Assembly (NCBI RefSeq): GCF_001949125.1
Contig: NZ_MSTI01000165.1
Coordinates: 1 to 22,750 of the forward strand
DNA from: Deinococcus marmoris
GTDB taxonomy: Bacteria > Deinococcota > Deinococci > Deinococcales > Deinococcaceae
Length of the DNA: 22,750 nt
Direction of reading: 5' to 3'
The translations under genes were made by a program, and so were the position numbers. This document shows, piece after piece, positions 1-7,266 of the stretch (its first letter is position 1; each line of letters begins with the position of its first letter). Below the pieces are notes generated by a model. That model was not told the DNA's origin, did no database searches, and saw nothing but the letters and a program-made list of their open reading frames with translations.

Positions 1-244
1 CCAGCTCTCGTTCGAGTTCTGTAAGACGAGCCTCCTGTGGTGAAAGGGCGGGGATCCCCCGCCCGGTGAAGGCAGGGCGGCCAGCGGCCGTCTGGTTGTC
101 CTGTTGTTGCTTCCACCGCACGACGTAGTGAGGAGGAACGCCGAGGTCACGGGCGATCTGAGCGCAACTCTTACCGGTCGTGCGAACCAGGCGGACAGCT
201 TCGTATTTGAACTCAGCGGTGAACTTTTGCTTGGGTACGGACAT
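1..244 (-). CDS. IS3-family transposase OrfA, partial (runs off left edge)
   Basis: The frame opens with ATG at 244 and is still open at the window edge, giving the first 81 residues. It begins MSVPKQKFTAEFKYEAVRLV and continues through a helix-turn-helix (GKSCAQIARDLGVPPHYVVRW, about residues 25-45), then a charged stretch (ALSPQEARLTELERELE) that starts the usual leucine-zipper region. This is the standard layout of IS3-family OrfA, the DNA-binding half of a transposase normally completed by OrfB through programmed frameshifting. OrfB is outside the window. A strong Shine-Dalgarno, GGAGGAC on the minus strand (249-255), sits just upstream and supports this start. The element has inserted into a secreted-protein gene to its right (300-368). 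Confidence 0.88.
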   Translation of the reverse strand, partial: MSVPKQKFTAEFKYEAVRLVRTTGKSCAQIARDLGVPPHYVVRWKQQQDNQTAAGRPAFTGRGIPALSPQEARLTELEREL

Positions 245-253
245 TCTGTCCTC

Positions 254-270
254 CAGTGTGAATCACACTG
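254..270. repeat. Perfect 8-bp-arm palindrome in IS3 leader
   Basis: CAGTGTGA and TCACACTG flank a single central base, directly upstream of the OrfA ribosome binding site. It overlaps the likely transposase promoter/leader and could be a transposase-binding, repressor or mRNA hairpin element. Function is inference; the symmetry is visible. Confidence 0.6.
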
Positions 271-299
271 AACTTACCCTCCACCAAACCCTAACAACA

Positions 300-368
300 T
301 CAGTCATCGTCCTGAGCGGCGACGGTTGCACAGCACAGCAGCGCGGCAAGCCAGGCTGATTTGTTCAT
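300..368 (-). pseudogene. Secreted-protein gene truncated by IS3 insertion
   Basis: ATG at 368 opens a 22-codon frame that reads as a textbook signal peptide: MNKSAWLAALLCCATVAAQ, then Asp-Asp-Asp and a TGA at 302-300. The charged N-terminus, hydrophobic core and VAA-Q cleavage site are all present, but no mature domain follows. The TGA lies at the tip of the IS3 element, so the rest of the gene was separated by the insertion and the element, or its target duplication, supplies the stop. AAGG lies about 8 bases upstream of the ATG. The original function cannot be told from the fragment. Confidence 0.65.
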
Positions 369-743
369 GCGGTTACCTTAACCCTGTGCCGATGAGATGG
401 GCCAGTCCCCAACCGGATCGTGGCACCCACCTGGTTTAAACCCCCATTGCAAGGGCGTGCAGATGCCTGAACATCCCAGTGGAGCGAGGGGCAAAAAGGC
501 GGATGCTGGACGTGGAATGGCCGGACGCGGCGCTGTCCTGGTTTAAGAAGGTAACCCATTGAGTTCGTATGACTTCTGTCTCTGGATATCATTCAGGTAT
601 AAATCAACGTGTCTGACCAGCAAGCAGACCCCGAAATCAAAGTTCATCCCTGACGGGATGGCTTGTGGCGGGTACAGGTCGCACGTCTCGGCAGAGGTTG
701 CCTGTTAACCATTGCAAGTCACCCAAGCCTGGAGGGATTGACC
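369..743. other. Intergenic region between divergent genes
   Basis: I see no convincing gene here. The minus-strand frame at 365-592 has no family features. A TATAAA sequence at 598-603 could be a -10 element for the rightward gene, but no good -35 accompanies it and the leader would be about 140 bases. A short hairpin (CATCCC, TGAC, GGGATG) lies at 645-660. Confidence 0.5.
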
Positions 744-1169
744 ATGAAATTTGCCGCCACACTCCTCTTCTCCATCCTGATCACGGCGCAGGCCGTCGCA
801 CCTCAGTCCGCGCTTTCCCTACAAACCACGGCCTCCAAAGCAGATGGGCCGTCCGTCATCGCACCAGACGTCAGAAAGGCAATCAACAGCCTGGTGTTCA
901 AAACGATGGGCATTCAGAACGAATGTCGCATCCCTGACCCCGGCGAAATTTGTGCCTGGTCAATGCTGCCATCCACGCTGATTCAGCGTCAGATCGCAGG
1001 ACTGCCCGAGACACAGGTGAAGAAGGTGACCGAATGGCAGGCGGCGCTGAATCAGGTCCGTTCGGCGAACTTCCTGATCGCTGGAGAGAAGTTTCAGGTG
1101 TGGTTGCGAGAGCGTCCAGATGGAAGCGTAGATCTTGAAGTGAAAACAGGCTGGGTGCCACCAGGGTGA
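744..1169 (+). CDS. Secreted protein of unknown function, 141 aa
   Basis: The chosen ATG at 744 follows GGAGGG (731-736) at good spacing and gives a clear signal peptide (MKFAATLLFSILITAQAVA), whereas the longer open frame from 663 would bury it. The mature part is about 120 residues, soluble-looking, with two cysteines (NECRI and EICAW) that could form a disulphide outside the cytoplasm. I do not recognise the family. It stands alone between the IS3-truncated gene and a convergent secreted-protein gene. The function is unknown; export is well supported by the N-terminus. Confidence 0.75.
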   Translation: MKFAATLLFSILITAQAVAPQSALSLQTTASKADGPSVIAPDVRKAINSLVFKTMGIQNECRIPDPGEICAWSMLPSTLIQRQIAGLPETQVKKVTEWQAALNQVRSANFLIAGEKFQVWLRERPDGSVDLEVKTGWVPPG

Positions 1170-1222
1170 ATGGGCGTGAGCGGACAACCCAGTGGGAAAC
1201 TTATTCCTAACCCGTCAGCTTC

Positions 1223-1861
1223 TTACTTGCACTTCAGCGCAAATTCCATGTTGCTGATGGGCGCAAAGGGCAGGCCGTCCTTCCGGCCATCTTTGAGGGT
1301 GTCCTCGTCGGGACGGTACAGGATACGCGTCACCTTGAAGCCCGGCTGAGCGTTGCGAATCACGGCGATTTCAACCACATTGGCCCCCGGCGTCAGGTAA
1401 ATATTGCCAGTGTCGGCTTCACTGCTGTTTTCAGGAACGTTGAATTGCAACACCTGCCCATCGTCACTGGCGGCGTACATATTGTCGTAACTCGCGTCGG
1501 CATCACTGCTCGGCAACAATTTTTTCTGCGTCCCATTGGCGACTTTGAACTTGATCAGATACTTACCTTCTTTCACTCCGGCTTCCAGGAGGGTGATTCT
1601 GACCACACCATTGAACAGCGGTTGGTTGATACAGCCCTGAATTGCCTTGACGGGCGAGGAACCGCCTGACACCAGCGCGCCAGACTTCTGCAAGTCCGTC
1701 AGCGGAAGCTGCACCATCTGCTTGCCGTTCACCGTGACCAGCGTGCCCTTGATCGGTTGGCCGTTGATGTACACAGTGGGATTCTTGGCGCTCTGGGCCA
1801 GGGCCGCAGCCGAAAGCGAGAGCCAGGCGGCCAGCGACAACTTGATCAGGCGGGAAGTCAT
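1223..1861 (-). CDS. Secreted protein of unknown function, 212 aa
   Basis: The protein starts with a signal peptide (MTSRLIKLSLAAWLSLSAAALAQ, cleavage after ALA). Residues 27-60 (VYINGQPIKGTLVTVNGKQM, then VQLPL) resemble the stalk or copper-amine-oxidase N-terminal-like repeats found in many exported bacterial proteins, with the pattern of short strands around an NGK turn. The remainder is beta-rich and ends in a Cys-containing tail (FALKCK). No catalytic motif is visible. There is no strong Shine-Dalgarno upstream of ATG 1861, which is common in this lineage. It is divergent from the 2013 gene and convergent with the 744 gene. Identity beyond 'exported' is uncertain. Confidence 0.78.
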   Translation of the reverse strand: MTSRLIKLSLAAWLSLSAAALAQSAKNPTVYINGQPIKGTLVTVNGKQMVQLPLTDLQKSGALVSGGSSPVKAIQGCINQPLFNGVVRITLLEAGVKEGKYLIKFKVANGTQKKLLPSSDADASYDNMYAASDDGQVLQFNVPENSSEADTGNIYLTPGANVVEIAVIRNAQPGFKVTRILYRPDEDTLKDGRKDGLPFAPISNMEFALKCK

Positions 1862-1941
1862 TTGCCAAGTTTAACTGACGTCTTGCACTAGCTTCAGTTG
1901 AAGCGCGCGACGCTGCACGTCGGGGACAAACGAGAACTGAG

Positions 1942-1965
1942 GGTGATCCAGTAAAATCAATCACC
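1942..1965. promoter_or_regulatory. Inverted repeat around a TAAAAT -10-like box
   Basis: GGTGAT (1942-1947) and ATCACC (1960-1965) are perfect 6-bp arms around a 12-bp centre that contains TAAAAT (1952-1957). It lies 48-71 bases upstream of the ATG at 2013, within the divergent intergenic region, and could be an operator over a -10 element. No matching -35 was seen, so this is tentative. Confidence 0.35.
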
Positions 1966-2012
1966 GTTTCCGGAGAGGACCGTCCATCCGTACTCGGCCA
2001 GGAGGACAACCC

Positions 2013-3323
2013 ATGCCACTGCCGAACCGCTGGATTACCCGCACGCTGCTGCTCGCCACGCTCGTCCTGCCCGTCTGGGCACAGGCCGCCACGCCACGTT
2101 ATGCGGGCGTGACCTGGACCGCCCCTGCCGACATGAAGCTCTCGGACAGGGACCACGATTGCCCCAGCCGCTGCGTGGTGTACGAGGACAAGGACCATGA
2201 ATTTCCGCTGATGCGCGTGCATGAGGCCATGCTCGGCAGCGCTCCACAGACCCTGAAAACGCTGATGGCCTGGATGAAGGACAGCCGGGGCGAAACGGTC
2301 ACAGTCGTGAAAAATGCTCTTGACAAAGAGGTGGTCAGGGACGGCCCCAACACGGTGTATTTCTATTTTTTGGAACGGGGCGACAGTCCCGACGACAGCA
2401 GCCCGGACTACTCGCTTTTGCTGCTGGTAGAGCAGGGCGGCGTGACCCTGCCGCTGGAGCAATTTGGTCTGAGCCGGAGCCAGATGGAGGGCGGCATTGA
2501 GGCGGTGGTGAGTCTCTACAACTCCGTCAAACTCGATCCGGCAGCCATCAAGAAAGATCTGGCGGCCCGCGCCCAAGCGTTTGTGGGGGCGGCTCAGGCC
2601 ATCAAGAAGGGCTACGCGCGTGGCGAGAAAGTCAGGCTGTACACCTGGTCTGACTCCGGCGTCAGGAACGTCTATACGCCCAGTGGTATGCAACTTCGGG
2701 CGTTCAACAACACTGGCAGTCTGGCCTTTTTGCCTGGCGGAGTGTTCCTTGAGGATTCCAGGGCGGATTACCGCACGCCTGACCTGAAAGCTGTCGGCGA
2801 CGGCGAGTTGCCTGCCCGCTGGAAAAGTGTGGGCGGCGGCTACCAGGTGACTTTGCCGAATGGTCAAACCACGCTATACAAACTGGAAAAGGGCACCCAA
2901 CCCCGCATTCGTGAGGGCACCCGCACTTACCAGGAAATCCCTGCACTGACCGCCAAAGACGTGATTGGCACCTTCAGCACCAAATATTCAAATACTTCTG
3001 GGGCAGGTGACACGACGGTCAATTCCAGCGGTGATCTGGACTTGAATTTGTTGCCTGATGGGCGCTACGAGGACAGCAGCCAGAGCTTTACCGCCGTGAC
3101 CAGTCCGAATATCACGGCGGGTACCGGGAACAAGAAGGCAGAGGGCGGCAAATGGAGCTACGATGCGGCCTCATATACGCTGACCCTGAAGCCGGACGGT
3201 GGAGGCACCCGTAGCGGTCCCACCTACACGCAGGTCTTCAGCCCGGCGGCGCGGCAGATCAAGGGAAACAAGAGCGTGGACTGGCTGCTGATCGGGGCCA
3301 CCGGGTGGTGGAAGAGCAAATAG
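2013..3323 (+). CDS. Large secreted protein of unknown function, 436 aa
   Basis: ATG 2013 follows an AGGAGG ribosome site (2001-2006) and encodes a signal peptide ending in WAQAA (about residue 26). Residues 27-180 form one region with two early cysteines (HDCPSRCVVYED). Residues 185-215 are Ala/Lys-rich and helical. The C-terminal 140 residues (from about 300) look like a beta-sandwich or lipocalin-like fold: a start resembling 'IxGTFSTKYSN', a 'LDLNLLPDGRYEDSSQSF' strand pair, and a closing 'WLLIGATGWWKSK' strand. The 'lxLLPDGRY' pattern recurs in exported proteins that monitor or decorate the envelope. No enzyme motif was seen. It is monocistronic as far as visible. Confidence 0.8.
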   Translation: MPLPNRWITRTLLLATLVLPVWAQAATPRYAGVTWTAPADMKLSDRDHDCPSRCVVYEDKDHEFPLMRVHEAMLGSAPQTLKTLMAWMKDSRGETVTVVKNALDKEVVRDGPNTVYFYFLERGDSPDDSSPDYSLLLLVEQGGVTLPLEQFGLSRSQMEGGIEAVVSLYNSVKLDPAAIKKDLAARAQAFVGAAQAIKKGYARGEKVRLYTWSDSGVRNVYTPSGMQLRAFNNTGSLAFLPGGVFLEDSRADYRTPDLKAVGDGELPARWKSVGGGYQVTLPNGQTTLYKLEKGTQPRIREGTRTYQEIPALTAKDVIGTFSTKYSNTSGAGDTTVNSSGDLDLNLLPDGRYEDSSQSFTAVTSPNITAGTGNKKAEGGKWSYDAASYTLTLKPDGGGTRSGPTYTQVFSPAARQIKGNKSVDWLLIGATGWWKSK

Positions 3324-3332
3324 GCGTGCACT

Positions 3333-3379
3333 AAAAAGCGGGGGGAACCTCATTATGACGACTCGCTTCCCGTCTTTTT
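3333..3379 (+). terminator. Possible terminator after the 436-aa gene
   Basis: AAAAAGCGGG (3333-3342) can pair with CCCGTCTTTTT (3369-3379) leaving one bulged T, and the 3' arm itself supplies the T-run. The loop is long (about 26 nt), so this is only a weak candidate. Confidence 0.3.
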
Positions 3380-3470
3380 CAACCAGGGGATTTGATAGAA
3401 AAGAAGGGTCTTCTTTGGCAGAGCCGAACGGCTTTGACCCGCTCCTAGAGATGTCCAATCTCTGCTCGGC

Positions 3471-4034
<564 letters not shown>

Positions 4035-4064
4035 TCACTTGGCGGCCAGACACCGAATGAATAT

Positions 4065-4085
4065 GCCCGCCTGTTCCAGGCGGGC
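4065..4085. repeat. Perfect 9-bp hairpin
   Basis: GCCCGCCTG and CAGGCGGGC flank a TTC loop. There is no U-run on either strand, so it is not a classical intrinsic terminator. It lies in the gap between the PIG-L remnant and the 4268 gene and could be a remnant terminator or a mobile-element end structure. Confidence 0.5.
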
Positions 4086-4267
4086 TGAAGTAAACTGACA
4101 GTTGCAAATTGGCTGGCACCGCAAATGGGGCACCCTCACTGGCATGCAGCTCGCTCTCCGGTCTGCCCGCCGGAAGGATGAATCAGGCTGGGGCTAGCAT
4201 TACTACATGAACACTTCGTTTTCGTAGCCTGCATAGCCAGGGTTCTGGTCGTCGCCAGGTTGGATCC

Positions 4268-4750
4268 ATGGGCAATGCCGCGCTTGCTTCACCCCGCCCG
4301 CAGGCCGATGCTTGGGCCATGACCAAGCCCACGCTCAGGCGGCGATTGGCCCTGATCTTGCTCCGGCCTCCGCGCCCACCCCGCGTCGTCCCCATCGTCC
4401 CCGTCCCGCAGCACGTCGTCCTAACCCTGCCGATAAATGTGGACACGACTCTCGAACAGTGCGGTGAACTGCTGGAACGGGTGCCGGGCTGGCGGCTGGA
4501 TTACTACGCCGCCGACCAGCCCTCACCCACCGATCCAGGTGCATACATTTCGGTCATCCGCAACGTGACCGACGATCCCGGCTGCACCACCCTGCTCCGC
4601 AAGAGGGCCAATCACGGCTGGAGCAGCCACTGGATCAGGTCCGAACGCGCTGAGATTCAGGCGGAACTGTACCGCAACCGCACGCACCAGCCACACGCTT
4701 CAGTGCGCCTGACGCTGGACGATTACACCTATCCCGACAACACCCGCTAG
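4268..4750 (+). CDS. Hypothetical protein, 160 aa (or 143 aa from 4319)
   Basis: The frame shows strong GC bias at third codon positions, supporting coding. Two starts are possible. ATG 4268 has a weak AGG/TTGGA upstream, while ATG 4319 (MTKPTLRRRLALILLRPPRP) lacks an obvious ribosome site but gives a more natural N-terminus. Residues 20-50 of the long form are Arg/Pro-rich, followed by a compact domain (VDTTLEQCGELLERVPGWRLDYY, then AYISVIRNVTD) and a basic C-terminus ending TLDDYTYPDNTR. No signal peptide or membrane span is clear. I do not recognise the family. Confidence 0.6.
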   Translation: MGNAALASPRPQADAWAMTKPTLRRRLALILLRPPRPPRVVPIVPVPQHVVLTLPINVDTTLEQCGELLERVPGWRLDYYAADQPSPTDPGAYISVIRNVTDDPGCTTLLRKRANHGWSSHWIRSERAEIQAELYRNRTHQPHASVRLTLDDYTYPDNTR

Positions 4751-4976
4751 CCCGCTGTCCAATTCGCTGTTCGCCAGCGAATCCGAGGAACGGCTTGCAA
4801 CGAGCTGTGGCCTCCGGCGCTCAATGGTGTTGGTGCAAAGGCGGCAGGTGTAGGCCGCAAAGCAGATCGCCCACGGCGATACGGTCAACACGTAGGTGGG
4901 GCCAGCCAACGGACCAGGGCCAACACGATCACATCTGACAGAAGCTACTGAAGAGTTCTGCCCACTGATACAGCGA

Positions 4977-5015
4977 AAAACCAGATTCTCCGGTACATTT
5001 GTAGAATCTGGTTTT
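4977..5015 (-). terminator. Strong intrinsic terminator, probably bidirectional
   Basis: AAAACCAGATTCT (4977-4989) and AGAATCTGGTTTT (5003-5015) are perfect 13-bp arms around a 13-nt loop. On the minus strand the stem is followed by TTTTTC, as expected for termination of the DUF6440 gene that ends at 5038. On the plus strand the 3' arm also ends in TTTTC. Confidence 0.8.
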
Positions 5016-5037
5016 CGGTGGGCCTGGATAGAAAAAT

Positions 5038-5226
5038 TTACGCCTGAGTTTGCTCGGTCATCACAACTGGCTTTCCGTCCTTATCAACCAGAACCGTCAA
5101 ACCCCCGCCCGTTCCGGCCCATTGATACAGGTAACACACGCCCGTCTCCTGGTCACAGAGAATGCGGGTCATTTCGGTGAGGCTTTTTTCCTCGTGGACG
5201 ACTTTGAAGCGCTTTTCCTTTGCCAT
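5038..5226 (-). CDS. DUF6440 family protein, 62 aa
   Basis: This short complete protein carries the DUF6440 pattern: KRFKVVHEEKSLTEMTRILC, then DQETGVCYLYQWAGTGGGLT, then VLVDKDGKPVV. The order is a leading basic strand, a 'D-x-ETGVxYLY' strand, a Gly-rich turn and a terminal DKDGKP hairpin, at the usual length of about 60 residues. The family is widespread in Firmicutes and occurs in mobile regions; its function is unknown. ATG 5226 lacks a strong Shine-Dalgarno. A good terminator follows at 4977-5015, so it is probably a single-gene transcript. Confidence 0.85.
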   Translation of the reverse strand: MAKEKRFKVVHEEKSLTEMTRILCDQETGVCYLYQWAGTGGGLTVLVDKDGKPVVMTEQTQA

Positions 5227-5250
5227 GCTTTCAGCGTATCCCGCAGAGCT

Positions 5251-5269
5251 GAGTGCCGTCCCAGTTGAA
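5251..5269 (+). repeat. Diverged copy of the palindrome's left arm
   Basis: GAGTGCCGTCCCAGTTGAA here matches GAGTGCTGTCCCAGTGAAA at 5314-5332 in all but a few bases, in the same orientation and 63 bp apart. Together with the palindrome it suggests repeated ends of an insertion element. Confidence 0.5.
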
Positions 5270-5317
5270 TCTCACGAGCAATACACCTGGAAAGCGCCGT
5301 CCTCCTAGGCGTTGAGT

Positions 5318-5353
5318 GCTGTCCCAGTGAAACCTGGGTTTCACTGGGACAGC
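5318..5353. repeat. 36-bp near-perfect palindrome, possible abutted IS ends
   Basis: Two 17-bp arms (GCTGTCCCAGTGAAACC and its exact complement) are separated only by TG. The two-base centre makes a hairpin terminator unlikely to be its main use, and no T-run follows. Two inverted repeats lying back to back is what a junction of element ends, or a scar of a small non-autonomous element, would look like. No transposase is attached. Confidence 0.7.
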
Positions 5354-5661
5354 GACGTAAAGAAGCAGCAGCACAGAGGGGGCGGACTGGGCCTTCTCCC
5401 TGTGCTGATCATTCGGGTGGCCAGCCGTTCAGTCTGGCAGGCTGGCGAGTATCCAACCTGCGAGCGGAGAACTGTGTACGGTCTTGCGCCACTTGTTCTT
5501 CTGCGGCGAATCCGATCCCTCACCGTTGGGCTTCAAGAAAAAGGCCCTCCCGCTCCCTTCAGAAACGCAACAACCCGGCTGGCCGCTCTCTTTCCGTCTT
5601 CTCTCATAAACTCTGCCAGATCGCCAGGTCCAGTTCCTGAACATATTTGTTTCAACCTTGC
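5354..5661. other. Stretch without a recognisable gene
   Basis: Short frames exist on both strands but none has a good start, ribosome site or recognisable motif. An interrupted inverted repeat (CAGCACAG near 5368 with CTGTGCTG near 5398-5405) is visible. The region lies between the IS-like palindrome and the 3' end of a lipoprotein gene and may be degenerate insertion sequence. Confidence 0.4.
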
Positions 5662-5692
5662 CGCGCCCTGTCACTGCTTCTGACGGGGCGCG
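5662..5692 (-). terminator. Hairpin overlapping the stop of the lipoprotein gene
   Basis: CGCGCCCTGTCA (5662-5673) pairs with TGACGGGGCGCG (5681-5692) as a 12-bp stem with one G-T pair and a 7-nt loop. The stop codon of the minus-strand gene lies inside it. There is no U-run beyond, so termination is only a possibility. Confidence 0.4.
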
Positions 5693-6144
5693 TGCAGTCT
5701 TACCATGAAGTTCAGGGGATCACCCTTGAAGCCAGGTGAGTAGAACACCGCCAGCAGTTCGTCCTTGCCAAAGGTGCGCTTCCTTGTCCAACTGGCCATC
5801 CGGTCACTGTTCCCGGATTCAGTCTGCCGCACGAACCCGGCCCTGCTCAGGGCCTTCTCGATCTCAGGCTGCGCATAGAAGGCCAGGATGTCGTTAAAAG
5901 TCTTGTCCGGCTCCACCAGTCCGAAGTCGCTGACCTCCATGGGGCCGTGCCGGGCTTCGACCTGTTGGCGGACTCCGGAAAGCTGGACGTCTACCCGCGT
6001 TTCGAAGCCACCGTTGTACTTGCCTTCCTTGATGAACGGCGGCACAGGCAGGCTGTCCAGGGTCGCGGGAGCCGGGCCACAGCCAGGCAGCCCCATGATC
6101 AGGAAGGCGCACAGCAGCATCGTGGCAGGTCTGGGTATGTTCAT
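5671..6144 (-). CDS. Lipoprotein of unknown function, 157 aa
   Basis: The N-terminus is a lipoprotein signal (MNIPRPATMLLCAFLIMGLP, then Gly-Cys) with lipobox LPGC and Cys22 as the expected lipid-modified residue. The mature domain (about residues 23-157) is a small alpha/beta protein with a segment FNDILAFYAQPEIEKALSRA resembling domains that bind envelope partners, and basic KRTFGKDELLAVFYSPGFKG. I do not recognise the family. A plausible promoter lies upstream (6171-6198). It shares orientation with the 7096 gene, from which it is separated by 211 bp, so the two may be separate transcripts. Confidence 0.78.
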   Translation of the reverse strand: MNIPRPATMLLCAFLIMGLPGCGPAPATLDSLPVPPFIKEGKYNGGFETRVDVQLSGVRQQVEARHGPMEVSDFGLVEPDKTFNDILAFYAQPEIEKALSRAGFVRQTESGNSDRMASWTRKRTFGKDELLAVFYSPGFKGDPLNFMVRLHAPRQKQ

Positions 6145-6170
6145 GGCGTTTTTGATGTGGTGACTTCTAG

Positions 6171-6198
6171 CTTATACATCAGAGATCGGTTCTGGCAA
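6171..6198 (-). promoter_or_regulatory. Candidate promoter for the lipoprotein gene
   Basis: On the minus strand TTGCCA (6198-6193) and TATAAG (6176-6171) are separated by 16 bp, with TG directly before the -10 (extended -10). Transcription would begin about 25 bp upstream of ATG 6144. Confidence 0.5.
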
Positions 6199-6355
6199 CC
6201 CAGGCTGCTGAGCGGTGACGGACCGAAAGCCATGCCGCCACCGTTTTTCCCTAAATTTCGTGGTCTACAGTCTGCGGAAGTTTCACCGCTTTTCACTCCG
6301 CCAGCGTGACGGGCGGGAGCTGCTCCACGGGCGCGTGAGGTCAGCCATGCGGCAT

Positions 6356-7096
6356 TCAAGGTGTTGGCCTGCGTCCAGTGACCAGCATGTAGTTCATCAG
6401 GTTTCCACCCTCAAAGCCGCTGGGACGGGTTATCGCCAGCAAAACGGCCAGATAGTCACCCTGAACGCGAACTTCAACTGCGAAGTACCCTTGGGCGCAC
6501 TGGCGGCGGGCGGGCAGCCGCGCCCCATCCGCCTGAAGGGTAGTGGTCACTGTCGTGCTGGGCTGTGGAAAAGAGGTCACGCTCAGCGTCAGGCCGCGCG
6601 CCGGATAGGGGCTGCCATTCGTGGGGCATTTTTGGTTGGGTGCGTAATCCTTGTGACTCAGTTCAAAGCGCCAGAGCTGTTCCCTGATCTGCACCTGAAA
6701 CTTCTGGTCCAGATCATCGGACCTGTTTTGAAGCGCTGGTTTCCAGACCACGGTGCCGCCCCGTCCATCACTGATTTTCAGGCGAGTCAGGACCGGAAGA
6801 GCCTGTTTGATCACCTTGCGCGTGGTGAGCTGAATAATTTGCGCGTCGTTCAGTTGGGTATCAAACGGTTCGAATTCGGCGACATAGGTGTTCAGGACAG
6901 TATTTTTGCCGCTGTCCACGATAGTCAGGGTGGTGTAGATAGCGCCACTGGAATCTGACAGGACATGACTTTCGAGAAACGCCACAGAGCGGCCATCCGG
7001 GGACCAGCCGTAGAACTGTGCCGTACTTTCGTCTGCGCGGGCAAAGCCGCCACAGGTCAGGAGCAGACCTGTCAGCAGACCAGAAAGAAGTTTCAT
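6356..7096 (-). CDS. DUF2259-like secreted protein, 246 aa
   Basis: A signal peptide (MKLLSGLLTGLLLTCGGFARA, cleavage before DES) precedes a region resembling predicted secreted proteins of the DUF2259 type: FYGWSPDGRSVAFLESHVLS followed by GAIYTTLTIVDSGKNTVL, i.e. a 'SPDGR-x-AF' propeller-like blade and an 'xYxxLxIVD' strand. The C-terminal half has a Cys pair (QKCPTNG and RRQCAQGYF) that could be a disulphide. These proteins are exported and of unknown function. The start lacks a clear ribosome site. The family assignment rests on motif recall only. Confidence 0.68.
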   Translation of the reverse strand: MKLLSGLLTGLLLTCGGFARADESTAQFYGWSPDGRSVAFLESHVLSDSSGAIYTTLTIVDSGKNTVLNTYVAEFEPFDTQLNDAQIIQLTTRKVIKQALPVLTRLKISDGRGGTVVWKPALQNRSDDLDQKFQVQIREQLWRFELSHKDYAPNQKCPTNGSPYPARGLTLSVTSFPQPSTTVTTTLQADGARLPARRQCAQGYFAVEVRVQGDYLAVLLAITRPSGFEGGNLMNYMLVTGRRPTP

Positions 7097-7186
7097 CTTG
7101 CGCTTCAGTTTGACATGCTCAGTCTTCCCCTGTGTCCATGCGCCTGAGTCATCTCACCCGGATATCACCATGAGGTCAAAATTGCT

Positions 7187-7216
7187 TTTGATGACGCATC
7201 AAACGTGATCAACGTT
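7187..7216. promoter_or_regulatory. Two adjacent inverted repeats upstream of a lipoprotein gene
   Basis: TTTGATG-acg-CATCAAA (7187-7203) is directly followed and overlapped by AACGT-gatca-ACGTT (7202-7216). They lie 50-80 bp upstream of ATG 7267, where promoter and operator elements are expected. A regulator-binding role is inference. Confidence 0.4.
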
Positions 7217-7266
7217 TCCTGAAGCCCATTTGTTCTGTGGCGTTCACCCGTCAGCAACAATGCCCC

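Larger units (their letters stand above)
1..299 (-). mobile_element. IS3-family insertion sequence, upstream (left inverted repeat) end
   Basis: The part of the element in the window consists of OrfA plus about 55 bp of upstream end sequence. Read on the minus strand, the end begins near 297-299 with TGTTGTTAGGGTTTGG, a TG start as is usual for IS3-family tips. The exact tip is uncertain by a few bases because the other end is not in the window and no target duplication can be compared. The boundary is inferred from where the interrupted signal-peptide gene stops making sense. Confidence 0.7.

Noticed and set aside
1563..2867. 434-codon minus-strand open frame
   Set aside because: It is antisense to most of the secreted 436-aa gene, which has a Shine-Dalgarno and signal peptide, and overlaps the N-terminal half of the 1861(-) gene. 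The translation is rich in His/Arg/Gln/Pro with no motif, as expected of an antisense shadow in GC-rich DNA.
4700..4909. Minus-strand frame with a possible hydrophobic start (TTG 4909), perhaps a frameshifted small membrane protein
   Set aside because: Third-position bias is suggestive, and a neighbouring frame reads a hydrophobic stretch, but there is no ATG, no ribosome site, and it overlaps the end of the 4268 gene. Not enough to call.
5368..5382. 14-mer CAGCACAGAGGGGG shared with 8282-8295
   Set aside because: One shared 14-mer is about what chance gives in a window of this size; flanks do not match.
5312..5683. 123-codon plus-strand frame
   Set aside because: Begins inside the 36-bp palindrome and reads through it; no motif or ribosome site.
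6215..6958. 247-codon plus-strand frame
   Set aside because: Antisense to the DUF2259-like secreted protein, which has a proper signal peptide.
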